Shown here in pieces: positions 9,783 through 18,314 of a DNA stretch of 64,000 nt. How positions within the stretch are numbered: position 1 is the first letter of the stretch; each line of letters starts with the position of its first letter. The stretch is from Modicisalibacter coralii. Its GTDB lineage: Bacteria; Pseudomonadota; Gammaproteobacteria; Pseudomonadales; Halomonadaceae. The stretch covers positions 274,573 to 338,572 of the forward strand of contig NZ_QWBW01000008.1 of assembly GCF_004117855.1 (NCBI RefSeq), given 5' to 3'. The notes under the pieces are model-generated. The model was given only the letters and a program-made list of their open reading frames with translations, ran no database searches and was not told where the DNA came from. The position numbers and the translations under genes are program-made.

Positions 9783-10078
9783 GTCCGTGCGGTGCCGCGC
9801 CGGGGTGGATCGGGCGCCCGACGTGTCAGCCAGAACCTCGATCCTTGTCAGCGATATCGGACATTGTCTGTCAGTAAAACCTGCGACTTTGGTCGGTTTT
9901 TTTACGTTTCATTGCGATTTTATAACCTGGGTTACTTTGTTTACAGAATGATACTGCTAGGGTGATGCCGCGAACGGGATGTTCGCCCTCCTTTGGCCAG
10001 CGGGCAGGAGTGCCCGACGGCCAAGACGAGGACACATGGCCAACGGCCGATCGCGGCAACACCAAAGGAGCAGGACAG
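9783..10078 (+). promoter_or_regulatory. Intergenic region before the second S-layer-like gene
   Basis: About 300 bp with an A+T-rich core (about 9870-9960), which probably contains the promoter of the gene at 10079. A second, weaker hairpin with a seven-T run lies at 9877-9903 (CGAC/GTCG plus flanking pairs). No -35/-10 pair could be assigned. The RBS AAAGGAG is at 10063-10069. Confidence 0.45.
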
Positions 10079-12244
10079 ATGGCCTTACAGGGTTTCGATA
10101 AGGACTATTACCTCAACGCCAAACTCGACGCGCTTCAGAATGATCCCGATGCCGATGCGGCATGGCAGGGACGCACCACCGCCGATCTGGAGAACATCCT
10201 CCAGAACGATTACGGCCTCACCCCGGAACAGCACTACGCCCGTTACGGTTACCAGGAAGACCTGGCCCCCAACGCCTATTTCAATGCCGAGGAATACGTT
10301 CAGGCCAAGGCACGTGACATGGTCGACAACGGCGATGTCGCTACCGTGACCGAAGCCCGTGGTGAATTCGAGGCGCGCTGGCAGGGCAACCCCTACGAGC
10401 ATTATCTCCAGTACGGTGCCAGCGAAGGCATCAACCCCTCCAATGACTTCGATGCGTCCGCCTACTACGCGGAAAAGCTGGACGCGCTCCAGAACGACCC
10501 CGAGACGGCCGAGGAATGGTCCGGCAAGAGCGTTGATGACGTTCAGCAGGCGTTCGCCGATGCCGGGCTGACGCCGCTGGGGCATTTCGTCGCTTATGGT
10601 GACGAGGAAAACCTGACCGCACCGGAAGTGCCGGCGGGCGAGGATGTGCCGGGCGAGGACGATGAGCAGCCGCCCACGGATGGCGGCGGCGAGGAACCGC
10701 CCACGGATGGCGGTGGCGAGGAACCGCCCACGGACGGCGGTGGCGAGGAACCGCCCACGGACGGCGGCGATGACACCATCACCGACGACGAGATCCTCGA
10801 GGTCGATGGCCAGAATCTCGCAAGCTCCTACGATTTCAATGCCGCCGAGCTGGATGGCTACCGCGCGATCCGCTTCTCCAATGTCGACACGACCGACACG
10901 GTCAACATCGACAACCTGGGCGCCGACAATCGCCTGTATACCGTCGACAGTGCCCTGGCGCTGAATATCGCTGCCGCGTCGGCCGCGCAACTGGACCTCA
11001 CCAACAGTGACGTGACCCTGTTCGGTCAGCAGGACACACCGGTGCTCGATACCCTGGATGTCGTCGCCCAGGCGGGCGATGGCTCGGGGTCGACCCTGGA
11101 TCTGGGTGGCTCGGCGGCGGATGCCCTGACGGGCATGACTCTGTCGGGGGCCGGCGATCTGACCCTGGCGGGCAGCACCATCGGCGCGCAGGCGACCGAG
11201 GCGAGCACCATCGACGCCACGGCGATGACCGGCTCGCTGACCGCGGGTGACGGCATTCTGGACGCGGTGGCCAGCGTGCAGGCGGGTAGCGGCGACGACG
11301 CCCTGACGCTCGACAGCGTGGCGGCGCCCGTCGATGGCACGGCGCCGATGCTCGACGGCGGCGCCGGCAACGATACGCTGACCGTGACCGGCAGCGACGA
11401 CATCGGTTCCAGCGATGTCAGCGGCTTCGAGACGCTCGAACTCGGCAGCTATGTCGATGTCGATGCCAACGCCGTCGACGGCGTCACGAACTTCGTCGTC
11501 GGTGCCGCGGGCAGCGAGGTCCAGAACTTGGCCGCCGACCAGACCGTCACCTCGCGGGTCGACCAGGCCCCCGATGAGGCTCCCGAGCTGAACCTGCGCG
11601 ACGCAGCGGAGAGCGTTTCGGTGGTCACGGACTTTGCCGGACCGGCCCAGGGCGAGACGCTGCAACTGGGGGTCTATACCACCGACACCGGTGTCGAGGG
11701 TGGCACGCTGTCCCTCTCGGGTAACGGTGGCGTGGCCTACACCGAGGCCGGGCGCAAGTTCGACAGTGTCGATGCGTCGTCGCTGGATGCCGGCCTGGAC
11801 TTCACCGGGGCGGATTACGTGCAGGAAACCGTCACGCTGGGTGAAGGCGATGCGGCCGATACCATCGCGGTGAGCGCGACCAACTCCACGGGCGATACCA
11901 TCCCGACGTCCTCCTACGGCGACGAGGACATGGATGCCATCGTCAACTTCGATGTCGCCAGCGACCAGATCGTGAACGGCGATGGCACCTCGGCCGTGGA
12001 CTTCACGGCGGACTACCTGGATGTCTCCGGTGCCGGCGACTTGACCGGCGCCTTCGAGGCGGCGGCCGCCGAATCCACCGGCGGCGACGACTATGTCGCC
12101 TTCCAGTTCCAGGACAACGCCTACGTCTATGCCGACAGCGAAGCGGCGGTCGACGGTTCCGGCCCCGAGCTGTCGGATGGCGACTTCGCCATCGAGCTGA
12201 CCGGCATCACGCTGCCCGCCTCGGAAGAGATGCAGCCGGTTTGA
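10079..12244 (+). CDS. Second S-layer-like / repeat-tagged RTX surface protein
   Basis: 721-aa acidic protein without a signal peptide. Residues 1-180 contain three long repeat units (GFDKDYYLNAKLDALQND...HYARYGYQEDLAPN; a divergent middle unit; NDFDASAYYAEKLDALQND...HFVAYGDEENL). A Pro-rich spacer follows with four PPTDGG blocks (27-bp tandem repeat at 10670-10768), then a Gly/Asp/Ala-rich beta domain with an RTX motif (DGGAGNDTL, near residue 425). ATG 10079 is preferred over an upstream ATG at 9962 because AAAGGAG lies 9 nt before it and the N-terminus then matches the paralogues. It shares architecture, but little C-terminal sequence, with the 1175-aa protein. It is probably exported by a type I system and sits at the surface. 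Confidence 0.8.
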   Translation: MALQGFDKDYYLNAKLDALQNDPDADAAWQGRTTADLENILQNDYGLTPEQHYARYGYQEDLAPNAYFNAEEYVQAKARDMVDNGDVATVTEARGEFEARWQGNPYEHYLQYGASEGINPSNDFDASAYYAEKLDALQNDPETAEEWSGKSVDDVQQAFADAGLTPLGHFVAYGDEENLTAPEVPAGEDVPGEDDEQPPTDGGGEEPPTDGGGEEPPTDGGGEEPPTDGGDDTITDDEILEVDGQNLASSYDFNAAELDGYRAIRFSNVDTTDTVNIDNLGADNRLYTVDSALALNIAAASAAQLDLTNSDVTLFGQQDTPVLDTLDVVAQAGDGSGSTLDLGGSAADALTGMTLSGAGDLTLAGSTIGAQATEASTIDATAMTGSLTAGDGILDAVASVQAGSGDDALTLDSVAAPVDGTAPMLDGGAGNDTLTVTGSDDIGSSDVSGFETLELGSYVDVDANAVDGVTNFVVGAAGSEVQNLAADQTVTSRVDQAPDEAPELNLRDAAESVSVVTDFAGPAQGETLQLGVYTTDTGVEGGTLSLSGNGGVAYTEAGRKFDSVDASSLDAGLDFTGADYVQETVTLGEGDAADTIAVSATNSTGDTIPTSSYGDEDMDAIVNFDVASDQIVNGDGTSAVDFTADYLDVSGAGDLTGAFEAAAAESTGGDDYVAFQFQDNAYVYADSEAAVDGSGPELSDGDFAIELTGITLPASEEMQPV
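10670..10768 (+). repeat. 27-bp tandem repeat encoding PPTDGGGEE spacer
   Basis: CCGCCCACGG recurs at 10670, 10697, 10724 and 10751, an exact 27-bp period. Copies differ only at silent or near-silent positions. It encodes the spacer between the repeat module and the beta domain. Confidence 0.93.
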
Positions 12245-12300
12245 GGCCATGCGCACCGGGCGCCGCCCGGTGCGAAGGTGTCTGTGGCTGTTGATAGAGA

Positions 12301-12328
12301 AGCGCCGGCGCAAGCCGGCGCTTTTTTT
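12301..12328 (+). terminator. Terminator after the second S-layer-like gene
   Basis: A perfect 9-bp stem (12301-12309 with 12314-12322), a GCAA loop and seven T. A second GC-rich hairpin (12252-12261 with 12265-12274) precedes it without a T run. Confidence 0.92.
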
Positions 12329-12359
12329 CGTCGTGAGGACGAGGCGCCGAGCGCCGCCG

Positions 12360-13886
12360 CTAGTCGACGCTGAAGGGCAGCCAGCCGCGATGCTCGCCCA
12401 GCTTGACGATCATCACGCCGTCGTGGCGCTGGATGGCATTGGGGTTGGGCCAGGTGGGCATGGCCTCGACGTGACTCAGGGCGCGGCGGGTCTCGTCGCG
12501 GTCGGCGTTGCGCCACTCGCCGATGCCGTAGTAGCGGAAGAACAGCCGCAGGCGGATGTTGTTGCCGCCGTCCCAGGCGAAGAAGGAGCTGCCGAAGACG
12601 TCCGAGTCGGGCAGCTTGTGCACGCTGTCGTTGGCGATACCGCCGTGGAAGTAGACCGGCGTGCGGCTCGGGTCGAAGTCCGGGTATTGCTGATACAGCG
12701 TGGTGACGATGCGATTGGCCATCAGCACGTCGGCCTGGCGGACGGCGGCGTCGGAGGCGAACAGCTGCGAGACCCGAGCGCCGTGCACCAGCAGCAGTAG
12801 CGCGGCAAGCCCCGCCAGCCAGCGCGGGTCGCAGCGGCGCAGCGCCAGCGTCACCAGCAGCGCCAGGGCCAGGTTGGTGCCGATCAGGATGCGCGGCGGC
12901 AGGGCGTAGCGGCTGGTCAGGCAGAAGGCGAACGGCAGCAGCAGGATGGCCAGTATCAGCAGCACCCGGTAGCCGGTCCGGGCCGGGCCGAGCGTGCCCA
13001 GGCGGGCCAGGGCCAGCACGACGAGCAGGGCGCTGGCGGCACTGGCCAGCGCGAAGCTGCCCAGGCCGAAGTTCTGCCGGCCGCTGAGGCCGAGAGCGAA
13101 CTGCCCGGCCACTGCGTGCAGGTAGTCCTGCAGGCCGATGTCGAGATTGACGAAGCCGGCCAGGTAGCTCGACCCATCGACCGCGAAGTGGGCCTGGGTC
13201 CAACGGGTGACGAGCAGGTACACGCCGACGGCGCATACCGCGATCAGGGCGAAACCGGCCAACTGCGCCAGGCCCTGGCGCGGGGTGGCATCGGGATCGC
13301 CCTCGGTGGCGAACGCCAGCCTGCCCAGCAGCATCAGTGGCGGTACCACCACCAGGCTCTGGTAGATGCCGATGGCATAGGCGTAGCAGCCGGTGGCCAG
13401 CACCAGACCGGCCCAGCGTGGCGCCCCCCGTCGCGCCACGGCATGCGCGAACAGCGCTGTGGCGGTGATCGCCAGCAGGTAGCCGATGGCCAGGGTGTCG
13501 GCCTGGTTGATGAACTCGAACTGGTAGGCCAGTTGCGGGAAGCCGACCATCAGCGAGGTGAAGGCCAGCGCGGGCAACCCGGCGAGATCGAGCAGCCGGG
13601 CGGCCAGCACCGCCGCGAGACTCAGTGCCAGCAGCGCCACCAGCAGCGTGAAGAAGGGCACGAAGGGTTCGGGCAGCAGCCAGGCCCGCAGCAGGCTGTG
13701 CCCCCAGCGGCCGAAGGCGATGGTCTGGTCGAAGTTGTCGGGGAACTCGCCGTCGATGGGCAGGCTGAAGTGTGTCAGCGGGTAGCCGTAGACGAGCAGG
13801 CTGGCCACGACGGTCAACAGCAGCAAGCGGCCGGACTCGCCGAGCGACAGCGGCCAGGCACCGGGGGTGTGATCAACGCGGGTCAT
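12360..13886 (-). CDS. GtrII-like membrane glucosyltransferase
   Basis: 508-aa polytopic membrane protein with about 10-12 hydrophobic segments. It resembles the Glucos_trans_II/GtrII family: an acidic first loop after TM1 (LPIDGEFPDNFDQTIAFGRWG), the FINQADTLAIGYLL segment, and a periplasmic-type C-terminal domain. Such proteins are the strain-specific third component of Gtr systems. They transfer a sugar from a lipid carrier, made by GtrB and flipped by GtrA, onto a surface glycan in the periplasm. A gtrA-gtrB pair lies 7 kb away in this window. The gene converges on the second S-layer-like gene across its terminator. Family assignment is by pattern; donor and acceptor are unknown. Confidence 0.75.
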   Translation of the reverse strand: MTRVDHTPGAWPLSLGESGRLLLLTVVASLLVYGYPLTHFSLPIDGEFPDNFDQTIAFGRWGHSLLRAWLLPEPFVPFFTLLVALLALSLAAVLAARLLDLAGLPALAFTSLMVGFPQLAYQFEFINQADTLAIGYLLAITATALFAHAVARRGAPRWAGLVLATGCYAYAIGIYQSLVVVPPLMLLGRLAFATEGDPDATPRQGLAQLAGFALIAVCAVGVYLLVTRWTQAHFAVDGSSYLAGFVNLDIGLQDYLHAVAGQFALGLSGRQNFGLGSFALASAASALLVVLALARLGTLGPARTGYRVLLILAILLLPFAFCLTSRYALPPRILIGTNLALALLVTLALRRCDPRWLAGLAALLLLVHGARVSQLFASDAAVRQADVLMANRIVTTLYQQYPDFDPSRTPVYFHGGIANDSVHKLPDSDVFGSSFFAWDGGNNIRLRLFFRYYGIGEWRNADRDETRRALSHVEAMPTWPNPNAIQRHDGVMIVKLGEHRGWLPFSVD

Positions 13887-13982
13887 CAGGGCCTCGTGAA
13901 AAGCGATACACCGGGCAGGGCGGGCGTCGTGGCGGGGGCTGTGCCGGCGCCACCGCGGCGTGGCGATGGGCCGGCGCGGGCG

Positions 13983-14417
13983 TCACTCCTCGCAGGTCTC
14001 GCCGACCCATTCATCCTCGGTGGCCATGGCCAACTCGGTGTCGTCGCCGGCGTAGCTGGTGGTCATGGTGGAGGTCATGTGGCGCGAGTCCTGGATGGTC
14101 GTCGAACCGCGGGCCTCCATGGCGCCGCCCTGGCCCTGGCAGCTGAATTGGTAGCTGATGGTGTCGCCGTCCCGTGACGACTGCACGACCTCGCATCCTT
14201 CATTGGTAAAGTTCTTACGCACGGCCGCTTCCAGGTCCCGGGCCTCTTCGGCGCTGATGCACTCGGTATCGGTGCTCTCGCGCGGCATGCCCGGCGGTAT
14301 GTTGTCGCCCTGGATGGTGGACGTGCTCTTCCACTGGCCGGGCTCGATGTCGCCGGCCCAGGCCGGAACGGCCGTCATGCCCAGCATGGCGGCAATCAGC
14401 AGGTGGCGTGTTTTCAT
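13983..14417 (-). CDS. DUF3617 family periplasmic protein
   Basis: 144-aa protein with a clear Sec signal peptide (MKTRHLLIAAMLGMTAVPAWA, cut before GDIEPG). It fits DUF3617: GxWxxT after the signal peptide, a CxxxEEA segment, and a C-terminal half with three more Cys (EGCEV, QFSCQGQ, ETCEE), so two disulfides are possible. Function is unknown for the family. AGGGAG lies 7 nt before the start. It is 107 bp downstream of a close paralogue on the same strand, so a tandem duplication is likely. Confidence 0.82.
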   Translation of the reverse strand: MKTRHLLIAAMLGMTAVPAWAGDIEPGQWKSTSTIQGDNIPPGMPRESTDTECISAEEARDLEAAVRKNFTNEGCEVVQSSRDGDTISYQFSCQGQGGAMEARGSTTIQDSRHMTSTMTTSYAGDDTELAMATEDEWVGETCEE

Positions 14418-14524
14418 GCCGTTCTCCCTTGATGTGGTGTGTTCTTATGGGCCGCAGTCTAACCGGCATCACGACGAAAACCAGCGGGGCCGGCCTGCGG
14501 CGGTGCGTGACGCCGTGGGGGCCG

Positions 14525-14956
14525 TCAGCCCTCGCAGGTGTCGTCGATCCAGCGGGCCTCGGTGGTGACGTGAGTGGCGTCTTCGCCTTCGCCGATGTGG
14601 GTCTCGCTGGTGAAATGACGCGTGTCGTGAAGCGTCATCGATCCCTCGACGCTGGCCATGCCGCGCCCGGCCCTGGGGCAGCTCGCGCTGTGGGTGATGG
14701 TGTCGCCGTCACGGGAGACCTGCGAGTCCTGACAGTCGTCCTCTTCCGCGGTGGATTTCAGCGTTCGTACCAGGTCGCGGCTATCCTCGGGCGTGAAGCA
14801 GCGTGTCCGCGTGGCTTCCTGCGTCTTTCCCGGCGCCAGGGGGCCGCCTTCCAGGGTCATCGTCAGTTCCCACTGGCCTGGCTCGATGTCGCCGGCGAAG
14901 GCGGGGCTGGCGACGCTGCCTGCCAGGGCGGCAACGATGATGGCTGCTGTTTTCAT
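14525..14956 (-). CDS. DUF3617 family periplasmic protein (paralogue)
   Basis: 143-aa protein with a signal peptide ending ASPAFA before GDIEPGQWE, then the same four-Cys layout as its neighbour (TRCFTPEDS, DDCQDSQ, SASCPRAG, DDTCEG). The mature proteins align along their whole length, with the same GDIEPGQW start and RDGDTI block, so the two genes are tandem paralogues. ATG 14956 is chosen; a GTG two codons upstream (14962) is also possible. The upstream region faces a divergent DUF6056-like gene. Confidence 0.8.
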   Translation of the reverse strand: MKTAAIIVAALAGSVASPAFAGDIEPGQWELTMTLEGGPLAPGKTQEATRTRCFTPEDSRDLVRTLKSTAEEDDCQDSQVSRDGDTITHSASCPRAGRGMASVEGSMTLHDTRHFTSETHIGEGEDATHVTTEARWIDDTCEG

Positions 14957-15124
14957 GATCACGACTCTTCGGGCAATGCATTGACGATCCGGACCTCAGT
15001 TTACCGAGCCATGGCATGAAAGCCAGTCGTCGCGGCATGGCGCCGCTCTGTCGGCATTTGTCGACTGGTGTGTCTGGGACGTAAGTCGTATCCTTCGTCG
15101 CTTGACCATACACCAGGGGGGCAC

Positions 15125-16441
15125 GTGACCAGTCTTCGTCGGGTCTATCAGGGCGTCTTCGTCGCTTGCGCGGCGCTGAGCGTGGCCGTCTATGCGGCGG
15201 TTTTCTGGCGCATGCCGCTGATGGGCGAGGACTTCGCCTTTCCCCGCCATTACGGCGAGGTCGGCTGGGGCGAGCGGCTGGCGTGGATCGCTCACAAGAT
15301 CCCCGAGCAGACGGCGAGCTGGAACGCCCGCCTGGGCGAGCAACTGGCCATCGTCTGGCTGAACCTGCCGGCGTGGCTGTTCTGGCTGGTGGCATTGGCG
15401 GCCTTCGTGGCCTTCTGCACGTTGATCGCCATGGTCTGGTCGGGGCGGCGCGATCTGCCGCTCAAGCTGACCCTGACGCTGGGGCTGATGTTCGCCCTGT
15501 GGCCGGGGCTGGAAATCTTCTTCTGGAAGACGGCCAATGCCGGCTATCTGCAGCCGATCGTGCTGTCGCTGGTCTGCATCGTGGCCTATCGCAGCGACGC
15601 CTCGGTAACCGCACTGGCCGGGAGCCCGTGGCGACTGACCGGGCTGTGCCTGGTGGCGGCGGGTGCGGGCTACTCGTTCGAGAACGTGCCGATGGCACTG
15701 GCGCTCTACATGGCCCTGGCGTGGTGGTTGTCGCCGCGCCGTCGCGTCGCGTGGCCGGCGCTGTTGCCGGTGGGCGCGATGCTGGCCGGCTGGGCGACGC
15801 TGATGGCGATGCCCTCGACCGCGCACCGGCGCGCCTTCTATCTCGACGCCAACGATGTCCACGACATGGGGCCGGCCTATTATTGGCAGCGGGCGGGGGA
15901 GGTCACCGATACCTTCTTCGATACCACGGGCCTGATGTTCGCGCTGGTGGTGGTGTCGCTGGTGTTCCTGGCGGTTCAGCAACGTCGTGGCCGGCTCGCC
16001 TACGACCGGCGGGTATGGTGGACCATCCTGCCGGCGGTACTGGTGGTGGGGTCGATGCTCGCCGCGCCCTATACCGAGCCGCGTGCCTTCTCGCTGGCCT
16101 GGGCGCTGATGTTCGCCGTGGTCATCGAGGCCGCCGGCGTGGTCTGCCGTCGCTGGCGCTGGGCAGGTGCCCTGTGTGCGCTGGCGTTGCTGGTGTCGGC
16201 GGGGCTGGCGATCAAGACCCTGACGATCTACGAAGACGTGTCGCGCAGCTTCGATGCGCGCGAGGCACGTATCCTCGAGCGCCTGGGCACCCCGGCCTGC
16301 GAGACCGGCGTGGCGGTCCGGGAGCGCCATTTCGATTATCCGTACCGTTATTTCAACAACCGCGACGACTGGTATCGGTGGTCGCTGTGGCACGTCGGCA
16401 ACTATTACGGCTGCAAGCTGGTGCCGGCCGACGGCCAATGA
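15125..16441 (+). CDS. DUF6056-like membrane protein, putative GT-C glycosyltransferase
   Basis: 438-aa polytopic membrane protein. After TM1 comes an acidic loop (MGEDFAFPRHYGE), followed by [18 protein letters not shown] and YSFENVPMALAL: a layout like GT-C enzymes, which carry catalytic acidic residues in the first periplasmic loop. It resembles DUF6056. GTG 15125 is preferred because AGGGGGG lies just upstream and the first TM segment then follows directly. It is about 45% alike by eye to the protein at 19572, with the same motifs. It precedes another membrane protein gene by 19 bp, so the two probably form an operon. It is a candidate periplasmic sugar transferase for the gtrA-gtrB lipid-linked donor. 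Confidence 0.7.
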   Translation: MTSLRRVYQGVFVACAALSVAVYAAVFWRMPLMGEDFAFPRHYGEVGWGERLAWIAHKIPEQTASWNARLGEQLAIVWLNLPAWLFWLVALAAFVAFCTLIAMVWSGRRDLPLKLTLTLGLMFALWPGLEIFFWKTANAGYLQPIVLSLVCIVAYRSDASVTALAGSPWRLTGLCLVAAGAGYSFENVPMALALYMALAWWLSPRRRVAWPALLPVGAMLAGWATLMAMPSTAHRRAFYLDANDVHDMGPAYYWQRAGEVTDTFFDTTGLMFALVVVSLVFLAVQQRRGRLAYDRRVWWTILPAVLVVGSMLAAPYTEPRAFSLAWALMFAVVIEAAGVVCRRWRWAGALCALALLVSAGLAIKTLTIYEDVSRSFDAREARILERLGTPACETGVAVRERHFDYPYRYFNNRDDWYRWSLWHVGNYYGCKLVPADGQ

Positions 16442-16460
16442 GTGATCATTGGAGCAAGTG

Positions 16461-17987
16461 ATGAAGGGATTCACGACGAGCGGCCCCAGGCCCGAACATC
16501 GCCCGGCTTCGGTCGTCATCGCCGGAACCGCGCTGCTGCTCGGCTTTCTCGCCTATCTGTTGGTGCAGCACTGGCAGGTGTTCCCCTACAACGACGACTG
16601 GGGCTACGCCACGCTGACCTATATCAGCGAGCAGAAGGGTTTTCATGGTCAGGGATTCAGCCAGTGGCAACTGGTGAGCTTTCTGCATGACGAGTACCTG
16701 CGCTGGTCGGGTCGTTTCTTCCCGTTCTTCCTGCAGATCAATCTGTTCAAGCTGGGGCTGGATGCGGTGCGTCTGGTGCAGGCCTTCGTGATCCTGCTGA
16801 TCGTCTGCCTGAGCGTGAAACTGACCCCGGTCGGGCGCTTGCGCACGCCCTGGCTGCTGGTGCCGATGCTCTATTTCATGGCGCTGCCGGAGTTCAGCGT
16901 GCTCGGCGGCCTCTACTGGTTTTCGGCATCGATCGCCTATGTGTGGGGCATCGCGGTATTCATGCTGGCGCTGTGGCGTCTGCGCGTCGCGGGCCGCCTG
17001 GATGGGGTGGCCGGCCTGCTGCTGGGGATCGCGGCGCTGTTTCACGAACAGATGGCTGTCGCCATGGTCGCCTTCGCCGGCGGGCTGGCACTGCTCGCGC
17101 TGTGGGATGCCGAGCGCCCCCGCGCCCTGGTGCTGCCGCTGGCGCTGCGCTGCATGCCGGTGCTGGCCGGCGCGTGCCTGGTGATTCTGGCGCCGGGCAA
17201 TTTTGCCCGAAAGGCACAGTCGTCCTATATCTCGGACGATATGCTGACCAACGTGCTGACCAGTGCACGGTCCCTGGCGCATTTCCTGCTCGACGAGAAC
17301 GGCGGCCACTGGGTGCTGGGCTTCATGGCGGTGTCGCTGCTGGTGTTCGCCGGGCAGGGCATGGCCCGGGCGGGCTGGAGCGGCCGAGCCCGGCTCGCCG
17401 CCTGGCTGGGCGTGCCGCTGGTACTGGGGCTGGCCTGGCTGGTCTCCTTCCTGCTGTTCACGCTGCTGCTGATGACGTTGTATGGCGTGGTGCTGCTGCT
17501 CTGCCGGCACCAGCGCGACGACGGCGACCTGCTGGTCTGTACCTATCTGGCGGCGCTGGCTTCGCTGGTATTGCTGCTGCTGGCGCCGGTGGTGGCCGGG
17601 CGCTCGCTGTTGATCTTCTACTTCCTGATGATGTGGCCGGTGACCCGGGCCTTCGTGGCGCTGGCCGATCTGCCCCGGGGCAGGACTCTGGTCGTCCTGG
17701 CGCTGCTGGTGGCCGCGCCGGCGGCGCTGGACAACGCCGCGGACATCCTCGCCGGCTATCTCGCCAATCGCGAGGCGAACCTGGCCAATGACGCCAAGCT
17801 GCGCGCCTACCACAACGACCTGTATGCGGGCCGCAATCCCGGGGACAGCGTGGTGCTGGAGAAGCTGCCGGCCCCGCGCTATGCCGAGACGATGCCCTAT
17901 GATCGCCCGCTGATCGAAACCTGGATGAAGAAGTATTACGACATCCCGCTGGAGACGCGTTTCGTGTGGGAAAACAGCGGTAACTGA
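16461..17987 (+). CDS. Second DUF6056-like membrane protein
   Basis: 508-aa polytopic membrane protein with an acidic first loop (FPYNDDWGYATL), then RWSGRFFPFF, LYWFSASIAYVWG and ALFHEQMAVA. These are in the same order as the motifs of the adjacent 438-aa protein but are clearly divergent. The long hydrophobic central part suggests 10-12 TM segments, with a soluble C-terminal tail of about 80 residues. ATG 16461 is chosen, with GGAG at 16451-16454; TTG 16449 is in frame upstream. It is probably co-transcribed with the gene before it. A GT-C-type glycosyltransferase role is inferred, not shown. Confidence 0.65.
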   Translation: MKGFTTSGPRPEHRPASVVIAGTALLLGFLAYLLVQHWQVFPYNDDWGYATLTYISEQKGFHGQGFSQWQLVSFLHDEYLRWSGRFFPFFLQINLFKLGLDAVRLVQAFVILLIVCLSVKLTPVGRLRTPWLLVPMLYFMALPEFSVLGGLYWFSASIAYVWGIAVFMLALWRLRVAGRLDGVAGLLLGIAALFHEQMAVAMVAFAGGLALLALWDAERPRALVLPLALRCMPVLAGACLVILAPGNFARKAQSSYISDDMLTNVLTSARSLAHFLLDENGGHWVLGFMAVSLLVFAGQGMARAGWSGRARLAAWLGVPLVLGLAWLVSFLLFTLLLMTLYGVVLLLCRHQRDDGDLLVCTYLAALASLVLLLLAPVVAGRSLLIFYFLMMWPVTRAFVALADLPRGRTLVVLALLVAAPAALDNAADILAGYLANREANLANDAKLRAYHNDLYAGRNPGDSVVLEKLPAPRYAETMPYDRPLIETWMKKYYDIPLETRFVWENSGN

Positions 17988-18314
17988 CCGGGCCGCTCGT
18001 CAAGGTCTGTCAGAGCGAAGTTTGGGTGGGATCCAGGTGTGATGGGCGTTCTTGGTTGCTGGCGTTGCCCGTGCTTGGCGGGGCGTTTTTCGATTTCTCG
18101 ATTTTCACGCTTCAGATGTCACCACCGCTGCCGATACCCTTAATTATAGTTATGTATTGGTAGCGTGGCTCCTGTATGGCGTGTGCGGGGTTATCGCTCG
18201 CATGAGTCGCTTTGCTGATGCATGGACGGTGTCTCGCTGTCGGTCGCCGGCGTTTGGCCAGTGTTCCGCAATGCGTGATCGACGAACAATAGTCAGCATC
18301 GAGTCGGGGAAGAC
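17988..18314. promoter_or_regulatory. Intergenic region before the RTX/five-repeat protein
   Basis: 327 bp without a credible gene. Base composition drops toward A+T around 18110-18170 (CTTAATTATAGTTATG), consistent with a promoter for the gene at 18315. No promoter boxes or terminator could be assigned with confidence. Confidence 0.4.

Noticed and set aside
10085..12313. 742-codon minus-strand frame opposite the second S-layer-like gene
   Set aside because: It contains repeated GRFLATAVR-type blocks that are only the reverse of the PPTDGG spacer, and it has no independent support.
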